A stretch of DNA of 64,000 bases from SZUA-442 sp963753185 (GCA_963753185.1 CAVWBO010000007.1:496001-560000), one strand, 5' to 3'; counted from the first letter of the stretch, positions 49,232 through 58,350 are shown. Translations and numbers: made by a program. The notes: a model not told the origin generated them from the letters alone.

Positions 49232-51694
49232 ATGCCAAACGGCGACACCACTTCCGAGCACAGCCAGCCGATCAACATCGAGACGGAGATGCGCGACTCG
49301 TTCCTCGAGTATGCGATGTCGGTCATCGTCTCGCGTGCGCTCCCCGATGTCAGGGACGGGCTCAAGCCCGTTCATCGGCGTGTCCTGTACTCGATGTGGG
49401 ACTCCGGCATCCGGCCGGGCACCCCGTATCGCAAGGCCTCTCGTGTCGTCGGCGACGTCGTCGGCTGGTTCCACCCCCACGCACCCGAGGCCGTGTACGA
49501 CGCCATGGTCAGGCTCGGGCAGGACTTCGCCTCGCGATACCCGCTCATCGACCCGCAGGGGAACTTCGGGACGGTTGACGATCCACCGGCCGCCATGCGG
49601 TACGTCGAGGCGAGGCTCTCCAAGCTCGCCGCACACATGCTCGAGGGCATCGACGAGGACACCGTCGACTTCAAGGACAACTACTCGGGCGAGCGCGAGG
49701 AGCCGGAGGTCCTGCCGGGCAGGTTCCCGAACCTGCTGGTGAACGGTTCCACCGGAATCGCCGTGGGCATGGCCACGAACATGGCACCGCACAACCTCGG
49801 TGAGGTGTGCGATGCCGTCCTCCATGCCCTCGACAACCCCCATGCGACCGTCGAGGACCTGATGCAGTTCGTCAAGGGTCCCGACTTCCCGACAGGCGCG
49901 TACATCGTCGGCAACAAGGGGGTCGTCGACGCCCTCGCCACGGGTCGTGGCTCGATCCGGATCCGCGCCGTCACCGACATCGTGGAGCTGCGAAAGGGAC
50001 GGATGGCGATCGTCGTCTCGGAGATCCCGTATCAGGTGTCACGAGACAGGATCATGGAGCGGATCGCCGACCTCGTTCGAGCGAAGACCCTCACCGGGAT
50101 CGCCGACCTCCGCGATGAGTCCGACCGGCACGGAACACGCCTCGTCATCGAGCTCAGGAAGGATGCGAACCCCCAGGTCATCCTCAACCAGCTGTTCAAG
50201 GCGACCCAGCTCGAGGACACGTTCTCGGTCAACAACGTCGCCCTCGTGGATGGAGTTCCGCGCACCCTCAACCTCGCCCAGATGGTGCACCACTACGTCG
50301 ATCACCAGCTCGAGGTCATCGAGCGCCGGTCGCGCTTCCGGCTCGCACGTGCCGAGGCGAGGGCGCACATCGTGCGCGGCCTGCTCATCGCCCTCGACAA
50401 CATCGACAGGGTCGTCCAGATCATCCGTTCGTCCGAGAACGTCGATGCGGCGCGCACCGCCCTCATGGAGGAATTCAGCCTTTCGGAGATCCAGGCGAAC
50501 CACATCCTCGACATGCCACTGCGTCGCCTCACAGCCCTCGAGACGAACAAGCTCCGCGAGGAGCTCGAGGAGCTCGAAGCCACGATCGCCCACCTCGAGG
50601 ACCTGCTTGCGCACGAGGAGAAGCGGCGAGCCCTGATCGCCACCGAGCTCGGCGAGGTGCGAGAGAAGTTCGGTGACGCCCGCCGATCCCAGATCATCCC
50701 GGATGCAGGCGACATGTCGCTCGAGGACCTCATCGCCGACGAGGAGATTGTCGTTTCGATGTCCGCGGCCGGCTACGTCAAGTCGGTCATCGCCGCTGCG
50801 TACAAGACTCAGGGGCGCGGCGGGCGCGGGGTGCGTGGAGCGGGCCTGCGCGACGATGATGTCATCACGCACCTCCTCCACACCTCCGCACACGCCTACC
50901 TCCTCTTCTTCACGAATCGCGGAAAGGTGTATCGCATCCGGGCGCACGAGATCCCCCGGAAGGACCGCACGGCCAAGGGTGTGATGGTCCAGTCCGTCAT
51001 GCCCCTCGATGCGGACGAGTTCGTTCAGGCAATCATCGACACCAGGGACTACGAAACGAGCCGGTTCCTCGTGATGTTCACGAGGAACGGCCAGGTGAAG
51101 AAGTCAAGGTTCTCCGACTACGACTCGCGAAACCAGGTCCTCGTGGCGATCAACCTCACCGACGACGACGAGGTCGTCGCCGTGCGCCAGACGAACGGTT
51201 CGTCCGATCTGTTGATGTTCACCCGCGACGGCCAGGGGATCCGATTCGCGGAGGACGAGGTGCGCGCAACGGGAAGGGCGTCCCAGGGCGTGATCGGCAT
51301 CAAGCTCAGGGAGGGCGACGCTGTCGTTGGTGCCGCCATTGCGGAGGAAGGCGACGACGTGCTCCTCCTCACGACCGGCGGATACGGAAAGCGGACCAAG
51401 ATCGCGGACTTCCCCGTCAAGCATCGCGCTGGGCTGGGGGTGAAGGCGATCAAGGTCGTGTCCACCAGGGGATCCCTCGCAACGGCACGGGCGGTCGTCG
51501 AGTCGGACGAGGTCGTCATCACGTCCTCCGATGGAATCGTGATTCGCCAGATCGTGAAGAACATCAACCGCTATGGCCGCAACTCGATGGGCGTCAAGAT
51601 CATGAATCTGGCGAAGGGTGCGACGTTGTCGGCCGTGGCGGTCGCGGCGCAGAACGGCGCACAGGCCGAGGATCCGGACGACCAGCCGTCCTGA
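49232..51694 (+). CDS. gyrA: DNA gyrase subunit A
   Basis: 820 residues. N-terminal MRDSFLEYAMSVIVSRALPD, catalytic Tyr124 in AAMRYVEARLSKLA, then LLVNGSTGIAVGMATN, coiled coil, and C-terminal beta-pinwheel with GyrA box QGRGGRG (about 527-533), which marks gyrase rather than topoisomerase IV. The quinolone region reads HPHAPEAVYDAMVR: residues 84-86 are Ala-Pro-Glu where E. coli has Gly81-Asp82-Ser83. Directly follows gyrB by 15 bases. Confidence 0.97.
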   Translation: MPNGDTTSEHSQPINIETEMRDSFLEYAMSVIVSRALPDVRDGLKPVHRRVLYSMWDSGIRPGTPYRKASRVVGDVVGWFHPHAPEAVYDAMVRLGQDFASRYPLIDPQGNFGTVDDPPAAMRYVEARLSKLAAHMLEGIDEDTVDFKDNYSGEREEPEVLPGRFPNLLVNGSTGIAVGMATNMAPHNLGEVCDAVLHALDNPHATVEDLMQFVKGPDFPTGAYIVGNKGVVDALATGRGSIRIRAVTDIVELRKGRMAIVVSEIPYQVSRDRIMERIADLVRAKTLTGIADLRDESDRHGTRLVIELRKDANPQVILNQLFKATQLEDTFSVNNVALVDGVPRTLNLAQMVHHYVDHQLEVIERRSRFRLARAEARAHIVRGLLIALDNIDRVVQIIRSSENVDAARTALMEEFSLSEIQANHILDMPLRRLTALETNKLREELEELEATIAHLEDLLAHEEKRRALIATELGEVREKFGDARRSQIIPDAGDMSLEDLIADEEIVVSMSAAGYVKSVIAAAYKTQGRGGRGVRGAGLRDDDVITHLLHTSAHAYLLFFTNRGKVYRIRAHEIPRKDRTAKGVMVQSVMPLDADEFVQAIIDTRDYETSRFLVMFTRNGQVKKSRFSDYDSRNQVLVAINLTDDDEVVAVRQTNGSSDLLMFTRDGQGIRFAEDEVRATGRASQGVIGIKLREGDAVVGAAIAEEGDDVLLLTTGGYGKRTKIADFPVKHRAGLGVKAIKVVSTRGSLATARAVVESDEVVITSSDGIVIRQIVKNINRYGRNSMGVKIMNLAKGATLSAVAVAAQNGAQAEDPDDQPS

Positions 51695-51837
51695 CGCGGC
51701 GCGATCCTGTCGGAAGCCGTGCGGCAGCGGCGTATGGGTCATTCGCTCCTCGGAACACCGGGCAAGGCCGACAATCCGCGATAGCAGGGAGTGAAGGGTC
51801 CTCGCCGATACACTGATCGTGCCAGGGAGGGTCCATC

Positions 51838-52290
51838 ATGGCTGTGCGCCGCGTACGACGCATCATTCGGAAAATCGACCCGTGGACCGTCCTCAAGGTC
51901 ACGCTCGTGCTCAACACGGTGTGGGGCCTCGTTTGGACGCTCGGCGTGTGGGTCGCGTGGTCCATCGCTGTGCAGAGGGGCATACCCGACGCCTTCGTCG
52001 ACACCTTCAGCCGTCTGACGATCGCCTTCACGCCTGACGGCGACCTGTACTTCCGGGTGGTCGTGATGCTCGCGATCGTCGGCGTCATCCTCGCCACCGG
52101 CCTCATGACCCTCGCAGCTGTGCTCTACAACCTGATCTCCGATGTCGTGGGCGGCATCGAGATCGTCATGTTGGAGGAGACCGCCGATTCCCAGGCACAG
52201 TCGCTGCCGCGACCCGTCATGCACGTCACCCCGACGAACGGAATGGCGTCGCAATCGCTCACCAGCGAGGACACCGTCGAATCGGCCTGA
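51838..52290 (+). CDS. DUF3566 family membrane protein
   Basis: 150 residues from ATG 51838 after GGGAGG. Basic start VRRVRRIIRKIDPWTVLKVT, first helix VLNTVWGLVWTLGVWVAW, second helix VVVMLAIVGVILATGLMTLAAVLYNLI and a DVVGGIEIVML end, all DUF3566 features. Same place after gyrA as Rv0007. Function is not established; links with cell-envelope or division have been proposed in relatives. A 25-residue hydrophilic tail follows. TACACT near 51811 may be its -10. Confidence 0.88.
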   Translation: MAVRRVRRIIRKIDPWTVLKVTLVLNTVWGLVWTLGVWVAWSIAVQRGIPDAFVDTFSRLTIAFTPDGDLYFRVVVMLAIVGVILATGLMTLAAVLYNLISDVVGGIEIVMLEETADSQAQSLPRPVMHVTPTNGMASQSLTSEDTVESA

Positions 52291-52310
52291 TACCACTTCC
52301 ACCTGCCCCC

Positions 52311-52362
52311 GTTCTTGCGTAACTGGGTTCCACCCATGGGTGGAACCCAGTTACGCAAGAAC
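52311..52362. repeat. Perfect 52-bp palindrome
   Basis: Two 26-bp arms, GTTCTTGCGTAACTGGGTTC plus CACCCA and its exact complement, meet with no spacer at 52336/52337. It fills the gap between two convergent genes (stop 52290 and stop 52377), so it may work as a bidirectional terminator, but it has no T-run and no loop. Long perfect palindromes are unstable, so its preservation suggests selection or recent origin. Confidence 0.9.
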
Positions 52363-52376
52363 AGGAGAGGGTCGAC

Positions 52377-54389
52377 TCAGGGGCGCGGGATGGTCCGCTC
52401 GATGACGATGCGGCCCGAGGGACCAGGTGGACCGATCTCGACGGGCAGGGAGTACCGCACCTGGTCGATGAGACACAGGCTCGGGTTCACCGCCTCGCAG
52501 TAGATCAGGGTCACGTCGAAGCGCAGCGTTCCGCGTCCCTCCACGAGGTCGATGGGGATCGCAACCGGAAGGGCCGTCCCCGTGATGTCAGCGGCGTCAC
52601 CATCGGGGAACGAGCCGAGGGAGGCTCCTGCCGAGATGAGCACCGATGAGGGTGCGTCCTCGTTGACCTTGTAGCCGTCAGGCAGCTCGTACTCGAGCAC
52701 GAGAGACGCCTCGCCGGCCGCCACGGTCACCGGGTCGAGTGTCACCAGCTCGCCACGGTACGTCGAAGGAGGGTCGAACTCCTCGATTCCCTTCAGGACG
52801 AGTGTCGATGTGGAGCCTGATCCGAGGTCGATGATCCGTATGGAGTGGTTGTTCGTGTCGGCCACGTACAGGACGCCGTCGGCGACCGAGAGGCCCCCCG
52901 GCTCGTTGAAGAGGGGAGCGCCGCCGTCCGCGAAACCACCACCGTCGCCCAACCAGGACGTGACGACTCCGGTCGCGATGTCGACCCTCTTGATCTTCGA
53001 GTTGTACGTGTCTGCAACGTAGAGCGTGCCACCGTCGAGCGCCGTGCCGAGGGGATGCTGGAGCCTTGCGTCGTTCCCCGCGCCATCGACGTCACCGAAG
53101 TCGAAGAGTCCCGAATCGGCTCCGACGACGAGCGCGGTCTCCTCGGACCGCAGGTCGGCGACCCTGATCGCCGAGGACTCCGAATCGGCGAAGTACAGGA
53201 GCCCCTCATCGGAGAGTGTGAGACTCGACGGTTGTGCGAGCTCCGCCGTGGCGAACGGCCCGTTGAGGGTTCCCTCCCTCGCACTTCCAACGTACGGCCC
53301 CACGGTGTCGAACGCCAGCTCTGCCCGCCACAGCTGATGTGTCCCCGCGTTCGCGATGTACAGCGAGCCGTTCGACCAGGCGACCGCCCACGGGCTGGAC
53401 AGGGACGTTCCCAGGAGCGGTCCCGATGTCGGCGGCCACCCCTGCTCTCCTGTTCCCACAACGGTCGTCACCTCGCCGGTCCCGAGGTCGATCCTCCTGA
53501 TCAGATGGTTTCCGGTGTCCGCCACGAACAGTCCGCCGTCGCCAACAGCCAGCCCGTGTGGGTTGTTGAATGACGCCTCGAGGGAAGGGCCGTCGTCCGA
53601 ACCCCGGCTTCCCGATCCGTACGCCGCCAGGACGTCACCGGTCACGGGGTCCGCCTCGATGATCCGGTGATGACCCGTGTCGGAGATCCACAGCCGTCCC
53701 TCGTGGGCGAGGACCTTGCCCGGATAGTCGAGTGGTCGTCTCGGGGCACCGTCGGCTTCGGGTGCGAGTTCGATCGGATCTCGGTTGATCGCCTGCTGCG
53801 CGTCGAACTCGGCGACCAGACCAGCGATCACCGGTTCCACGGCCTCATACACGCCCTCGCCCGCACGGATGCCGACGGCGCGCCCTGCCGGGTCGATGAG
53901 GGCGACGGTCGGCCATGCATTGGCCCCCCATGAGTTCCAGACATCGAAGTCCTTGTCGTTGACCACGGGATGCTCGATGTCGTAGCGCTGGACGATGTCA
54001 CGCAGGTTCGTCGTCTGTCCCTCGTTCGGGAACTTGGCGGAGTGGACACCGACAACGACCAGCTCGTTCGGGTACTCGGACTCGAGTCGCTCGAGATCCG
54101 GCAGGATGTGGATGCAGTTGATGCAGCCGTATGTCCAGAAATCCAGGAGTACCACCTTGCCACGCAGGTCCGTCAGCGTGAGCGGACCCGGCGTGTTGAT
54201 CCACTCGAGACCCGTCGGGAACTCCGGAGCATCGACCGTTCCCGCGAAGGACTCACCGGCGTAGGACGTCGAGGTGGTGTCGGCGGGCTCGGTGAACGCG
54301 GGATCGGTGGACGCAGGTGTGCCCTCAGACGCAGGGGTGCATGCCGCGACGGCGAACGCGACGAAGGTGAGGAGGAGGATCGATCTCAT
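52377..54389 (-). CDS. Lipoprotein with thioredoxin-like domain and NHL beta-propeller
   Basis: 670 residues. Signal peptide with lipobox (ILLLTFVAFAVAAC, Cys17); thioredoxin-like domain (residues 55-200) with KVVLLDFWTYGCINCIHILP, a CxxC redox pair, and ANAWPTVALIDPAG containing the cis-Pro; then five or six NHL repeats (GKVLAHEGRLWISDTGHHRI; GLFVADTGNHLIRRID; GGTLYVADTYNSKIKRVD; GVLYVADTNNHSIRIID); and a C-terminal domain with a Cys pair (IYCEAVNPSLCLID). Architecture resembles NHLRC2. Likely an exported, membrane-anchored oxidoreductase or sensor; partner unknown. Confidence 0.85.
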   Translation of the reverse strand: MRSILLLTFVAFAVAACTPASEGTPASTDPAFTEPADTTSTSYAGESFAGTVDAPEFPTGLEWINTPGPLTLTDLRGKVVLLDFWTYGCINCIHILPDLERLESEYPNELVVVGVHSAKFPNEGQTTNLRDIVQRYDIEHPVVNDKDFDVWNSWGANAWPTVALIDPAGRAVGIRAGEGVYEAVEPVIAGLVAEFDAQQAINRDPIELAPEADGAPRRPLDYPGKVLAHEGRLWISDTGHHRIIEADPVTGDVLAAYGSGSRGSDDGPSLEASFNNPHGLAVGDGGLFVADTGNHLIRRIDLGTGEVTTVVGTGEQGWPPTSGPLLGTSLSSPWAVAWSNGSLYIANAGTHQLWRAELAFDTVGPYVGSAREGTLNGPFATAELAQPSSLTLSDEGLLYFADSESSAIRVADLRSEETALVVGADSGLFDFGDVDGAGNDARLQHPLGTALDGGTLYVADTYNSKIKRVDIATGVVTSWLGDGGGFADGGAPLFNEPGGLSVADGVLYVADTNNHSIRIIDLGSGSTSTLVLKGIEEFDPPSTYRGELVTLDPVTVAAGEASLVLEYELPDGYKVNEDAPSSVLISAGASLGSFPDGDAADITGTALPVAIPIDLVEGRGTLRFDVTLIYCEAVNPSLCLIDQVRYSLPVEIGPPGPSGRIVIERTIPRP

Positions 54390-54395
54390 GGTGTC

Positions 54396-55118
54396 TCAGG
54401 GATGAGAACGCCAGGTCGCGAAGTCGAGTTCCACCCTGCGGAGCATGTTCAGGAGATGTTCACCGGCCTCCGCAGCGCTCCTCGTCCCCGGCGCATACGC
54501 TCCGTCCGCAGCGACGAGCGTCGTGGCGGCGAGAACCAGAGCCTCGAGATGCGCTGCGTTGTCGGCGACCCCAACCACGCGGACTGCGTCATCGGATCCG
54601 ACGCGCACCACGGCGCCCGCCCATTCGTCGTCGCGCGTCGCGACGAGCTGTCCGTCGGCCCTCCGCTTCGCACGCATGGCACCGACGGGCTCGGGAAACA
54701 CGACGTCCTCACCCCGGGTGCGAGGCTTTCCCGGCTCCGTCCAGGCAACGGTCACGGGTTCGCCGGGAGCAGGGCTTGCGGTCGGGTGTGCCAGCAGCGC
54801 CGCGATCAGTGCAGATCCGACATTGGCACCGGTGACGATCGGGACGGGTGCGGAGCCCGGAGCGATGTCGGCGTCGTCAGCCCACAAGACGATCGGAATG
54901 CCGGCAACCGCGCAGCGAGCGATCAGGTCGTGATTGGCCGTGAGCCTGTCGGTGACGACGATGTCGAAACCGTCGACGTCGGATGCGATACCCGTCCGCG
55001 GGGTCCGCCTGGTGCCAGGTGCGTTCCATACCCCGACGAAGTCGACGTCGCGCTCGGCGAGGAGTACATTCGCCGTCCGCTTGCCGACCTCGCTCGTCGA
55101 TTCGAGGAGAACCCTCAC
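54396..55118 (-). CDS. Hypothetical protein with Rossmann-like N-terminus
   Basis: 240 residues from GTG 55118. The N-terminus VRVLLESTSEVGKRTANVLL and VDFVGVWNAPG, later GFDIVVTDRL and GIPIVLWADDA, look like alternating strands and helices of a nucleotide-binding fold with a GxxGxR loop, but without the exact GxGxxG pattern. The C-terminal half (GEPVTVAWTEPGKPRTRGED; helical VADNAAHLEALVLAATTLVA) is unassigned. Starts inside the stop of the small membrane protein and ends seven bases before the thioredoxin/NHL lipoprotein starts, so the three form one minus-strand operon. No function proposed. Confidence 0.7.
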   Translation of the reverse strand: MRVLLESTSEVGKRTANVLLAERDVDFVGVWNAPGTRRTPRTGIASDVDGFDIVVTDRLTANHDLIARCAVAGIPIVLWADDADIAPGSAPVPIVTGANVGSALIAALLAHPTASPAPGEPVTVAWTEPGKPRTRGEDVVFPEPVGAMRAKRRADGQLVATRDDEWAGAVVRVGSDDAVRVVGVADNAAHLEALVLAATTLVAADGAYAPGTRSAAEAGEHLLNMLRRVELDFATWRSHP

Positions 55119-55255
55119 GCTCCATCGACCTCGTCTGCGAGATCCCAGGAACCCGGAGGCGTCGTTGGTGCATCGGGTTCGAGGCGCTTCACCACGACCG
55201 CGGCGAGCGCAACGGAAACGGCGATGGCGACAGTGGTGACGAGCAGTTTCTTCAT
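55115..55255 (-). CDS. Small membrane-anchored hypothetical protein
   Basis: 46 codons: MKKLLVTTVAIAVSVALAAV is a single membrane helix or uncleaved signal, followed by VVKRLEPDAPTTPPGSWDLA and DEVDGA. The TGA overlaps the GTG of the next gene (GTGA), which strongly supports translation. Divergent from the cobalamin riboswitch. Function unknown; it may anchor the partner encoded next. Confidence 0.65.
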   Translation of the reverse strand: MKKLLVTTVAIAVSVALAAVVVKRLEPDAPTTPPGSWDLADEVDGA

Positions 55256-55319
55256 GGCTTCGACGATAGCAACCAGACCCAAGGCGATCGGCGGATGGCC
55301 GGTCCACAAGTGCACGGCT

Positions 55320-55480
55320 ATGATCCGTGTCGCGCCCGGGATGAAGGTCCCGGTACCGCACGTGAGCGAAGTCCGGTGAGATCCCGGCGCTGTCCCGCAA
55401 CTGTGATCCCCCAATGGGGTAAGCCAGGTCGCCTCTCGTACGGTGAGTGTCCGACCCCCGGAGGAGTGGGTTGGAGCTGT
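55320..55480 (+). ncRNA. Cobalamin riboswitch
   Basis: AdoCbl-type aptamer: the conserved core AGTCCGGTGAGATCCCGG, CGCTGTCCCGCAACTGTGA and the B12 box AAGCCAGGTCGCC (55421-55433) appear in the canonical order. It precedes btuFCD. Downstream, GGAGGAG (55460-55466) can pair with CTCCTCC (55492-55498); alternatively TCTCCTC (55491-55497) pairs with GAGGAGA (55504-55510), which hides the btuF ribosome site. This suggests translational control in which bound cobalamin favours the ribosome-site hairpin. Confidence 0.93.
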
Positions 55481-55514
55481 GACCGGCCGGTCTCCTCCAG
55501 GGAGAGGAGATCCC

Positions 55515-56519
55515 ATGAAGCGTCTGTACATCCTGTTCACCGTCCTCGCGCTCGCTGCGGGCGCCTGCGGCAACGACGCATCACCCGATGACGTGCCACC
55601 TTCCACGCTCACGACGACGTCCTCGTCGCCGGTCTCGACCACCGCCCCCCAGGCGGAATCGACGACCACAACGGCTTCGGACCCTGCATTCCCGATCACG
55701 ATCGAGGCACCCAACGGTCCCGTCACCATCGATGCCCGCCCGACGCGAATCGTCTCGATATCGCCCACAGCCACGGAGGTCCTCTTCGCCATCGGAGCGG
55801 GTCCCGAGGTGGTTGCGGTCGACAGCCTCTCCAACCATCCGTCGGAAGCGCCAGTGACGGACCTCTCCGCGTTCTCGCCGAGTGTCGAGGCGATCGCCAC
55901 GTTCGAACCGGATCTCGTCTTCCTGTCGTTCGATCCGAACGGCGACGTCATACCCGGTCTCGAAGCGCTCGGGATCCCCGTCATCCTCCACCCGACGGCG
56001 ACGGATCTCGCCGATGCGTACCTCCAGTGGGAACAGACCGGCGCGGCGACGGGTAGGTCCGATGAGGCCCTCGCTCTCGTTGCGACGACCCGGCAACGGA
56101 TCGACGAGTCGCTCTCTGCGGTCCCCGAGGGCGCCGCCGATCTGACGTACTACTACGAACTCGACCCGACGTACTTCTCGTCCACCTCGACCACCTTCGT
56201 GGGTGAGCTGCTGTCGGGAACCATGATGACGAACATCGCGGATCCGGCGGATGTCGACGGGTTCGGGTTTCCGCAGCTCGCCGCCGAGTTCATCGTGGGA
56301 TCCGATCCGGACGTGATCCTCCTCGCCGACACGAAGTGCTGCGGACAGACCGCGATCACGGTCGCCGAGCGGCCGGGATGGAACACCGTGGCGGCAGTAC
56401 GAACGGGTGCGATCGTCGAGCTCGATGACGACATCGCCTCGCGGTGGGGGCCCCGGATCGTCGTCCTCGTCGAGGATGTGGTGGCCGCGATCCTGACCCT
56501 CGAGTCGGTGGATGCGTGA
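55515..56519 (+). CDS. btuF: Cobalamin ABC transporter substrate-binding lipoprotein
   Basis: 334 residues. Lipoprotein signal LFTVLALAAGAC with Cys18, Thr/Ser-rich linker (residues 25-55), then a periplasmic-binding fold III: TRIVSISPTATEVLFAIGAG, VVAVDSLSNHPSEAPVTDLS, VEAIATFEPDLVFLSF and the C-terminal RPGWNTVAAVRTGAIVELDD. This family binds cobalamin or siderophores; the B12 riboswitch directly upstream indicates cobalamin. GGAGAGGAG ribosome site lies in the switch hairpin. Stop overlaps btuC start. Confidence 0.92.
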   Translation: MKRLYILFTVLALAAGACGNDASPDDVPPSTLTTTSSSPVSTTAPQAESTTTTASDPAFPITIEAPNGPVTIDARPTRIVSISPTATEVLFAIGAGPEVVAVDSLSNHPSEAPVTDLSAFSPSVEAIATFEPDLVFLSFDPNGDVIPGLEALGIPVILHPTATDLADAYLQWEQTGAATGRSDEALALVATTRQRIDESLSAVPEGAADLTYYYELDPTYFSSTSTTFVGELLSGTMMTNIADPADVDGFGFPQLAAEFIVGSDPDVILLADTKCCGQTAITVAERPGWNTVAAVRTGAIVELDDDIASRWGPRIVVLVEDVVAAILTLESVDA

Positions 56520-57568
56520 ACGCGGGTCGACCCACCGCCACACACCTCCGTTGGTGGTGGGTCGTCGGGGGCGTCGGTGTGCTCGTCGTGAGCGTCATTG
56601 TCGCGGTGATGGTCGGACCGTACGCCCTTTCTCCTGGCGCGATCGTCCGCTCAACGCTGGATCGCCTTCCCTTCGTGACCCTGGACAGCGGCCTTTCTGA
56701 GCAAGGTGAGGCCATCCTGTGGCAGATCCGCATGCCGCGGGTCGTCCTCGGCGTCCTCGTGGGCTCGATGCTGTCTGTCGCCGGAACGGCGTACCAGGGC
56801 GTGTTCCGAAACCCCCTGGCGGATCCGTATCTGCTCGGTGCAGGTGCGGGCGCCGGCCTGGGTGCGACCCTGGCAATCGCCTTCCTTCCGGCTTCGAGTG
56901 AGTGGATCGTCGACCCGCTCCCACTCGCTGCCTTCGTCGGTGCGCTCGCAGGCGTGTTCATGGCGTACGTGCTCGGGTACAGCGTCCGATCCGGCCGGAC
57001 CGCCGTGACGTTGATCCTCGCCGGGGTAGCCGTCGCTGCGTTCCTCACCGCCGTCCAGACCTTCATCCAGCAGAGACAGTCCGAGACCCTCCGCGAGGTC
57101 TACGGCTGGATCCTCGGAAGCCTTGCCACCGCCGGGTGGTCGGAGGTCACCCTCGTCCTGCCATACGTCGTCGTGGCGCTCGGCGTGGTCCTCGGGGGTC
57201 GAAGGCTCATGGACATCCTCGCCGTCGGAGACGTCGAAGCCTCGTCGCTCGGTGTCGATCCGACGCGGATCCGGCTCGTGCTCGTGCTCTTCGCCACGCT
57301 GGGGACGGCTGCGGTCGTCGCCGTGTCAGGGCTCATCGGGTTCGTCGGCATCATCGTCCCCCACACGGTGCGCCTCCTCACGAACGCGTCGTATCGCATC
57401 ATCGTGCCCCTGTCCATGGTCCTCGGTGGCGCGTTCCTCGTCCTCGCCGATGTGCTCGCGAGGACCGTGCAGGCGCCGTTCGAGGTCCCGATCGGTGTGA
57501 TCACCGCCTTCTTCGGTGCGCCGTTCTTCGCCGTCGTCCTTCGCACGAGCAAGGGAGTCGTGTCGTGA
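56516..57568 (+). CDS. btuC: Cobalamin ABC transporter permease
   Basis: 350 residues from GTG 56516 inside the btuF stop. FecCD/BtuC permease with about ten helices: LWQIRMPRVVLGVLVGSMLS, GTAYQGVFRNPLADPYLLG (the conserved QxxxRNPLAdPxllG), AAVVAVSGLIGFVGIIVPHT (L-loop contacting the ATPase) and PFEVPIGVITAFFGAPFFAV. Imports cobalamin with BtuF and BtuD. Confidence 0.94.
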   Translation: MNAGRPTATHLRWWWVVGGVGVLVVSVIVAVMVGPYALSPGAIVRSTLDRLPFVTLDSGLSEQGEAILWQIRMPRVVLGVLVGSMLSVAGTAYQGVFRNPLADPYLLGAGAGAGLGATLAIAFLPASSEWIVDPLPLAAFVGALAGVFMAYVLGYSVRSGRTAVTLILAGVAVAAFLTAVQTFIQQRQSETLREVYGWILGSLATAGWSEVTLVLPYVVVALGVVLGGRRLMDILAVGDVEASSLGVDPTRIRLVLVLFATLGTAAVVAVSGLIGFVGIIVPHTVRLLTNASYRIIVPLSMVLGGAFLVLADVLARTVQAPFEVPIGVITAFFGAPFFAVVLRTSKGVVS

Positions 57569-58350
57569 CGCCGATCGTGCAACTGGACCGCGTGTCCGTG
57601 GTCTATGGAGACCGAGCCGCCGTCGACGACGTGACCCTGGACGTCACCTCCGGCGAATGGCTCACGATCGTGGGGCCGAACGGTGCGGGAAAGTCCTCCC
57701 TGCTCAGGACCGTCGTCGGTGAGCATCCGACGTCGGGAGCGGTACGGATCGATGGGCACCCGATCACCAGTCTCAGGGGACGCCAGCGTGCCCGTCTCGT
57801 CGCCTACGTGCCGCAGAACCCGACGTTCCCACCGGGGATGTCGGTGTTCGACTATGCGCTGTTGGGCCGCACCCCCCACATGGGCGCACTGGCCGCGGAG
57901 TCGGGTGATGACATCTCCGAGGTGTGGGCGGCGCTCGACGCTCTCGATCTCGTCGAGTTCGCGGGTCGGGATGTCGGGACGTTGTCTGGTGGGGAGACCC
58001 AGAGGGTCGCCATGGCACGTGTACTTGCACAGGACGCCCCCGTCCTCGTACTCGACGAAGCGACGGCGTCTCTCGACGTGGCACGTCAGCACCAGGTGCT
58101 CGAACTCGTCGACGCCGTGCGATCCGATCGCCGCATCGCCGTGCTCACAGCGATGCACGACCTCACTGCCGCCGCCCAGTTCTCGGATCGTGTCGCGATC
58201 CTCGATCAGGGACGGATCCGGATGATCGGCCAGCCACGGGCGGTGCTCACCGAGGACCTCCTGCGCGACGTCTACGAGCCGTCGGTGAGGGTGATCGACG
58301 TCGACGGCAGCACCGTCATCGTGTCGATGAGGGACAGGGAACATCGCTGA
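57565..58350 (+). CDS. btuD: Cobalamin ABC transporter ATP-binding protein
   Basis: 261 residues from GTG 57565 overlapping the btuC stop. Walker A IVGPNGAGKSSLLR, Q-loop AYVPQNPTFP, signature TLSGGETQRVAMARVLAQD, Walker B VLVLDEATASLD and H-loop TAMHDLTAAAQF. Energises the BtuC channel. The last gene of the riboswitch-controlled operon; 112 bases without a gene follow. Confidence 0.95.
   Translation: MTPIVQLDRVSVVYGDRAAVDDVTLDVTSGEWLTIVGPNGAGKSSLLRTVVGEHPTSGAVRIDGHPITSLRGRQRARLVAYVPQNPTFPPGMSVFDYALLGRTPHMGALAAESGDDISEVWAALDALDLVEFAGRDVGTLSGGETQRVAMARVLAQDAPVLVLDEATASLDVARQHQVLELVDAVRSDRRIAVLTAMHDLTAAAQFSDRVAILDQGRIRMIGQPRAVLTEDLLRDVYEPSVRVIDVDGSTVIVSMRDREHR

Noticed and set aside
48209..49843. 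544-codon minus-strand frame
   Set aside because: Shadow of gyrB and gyrA.
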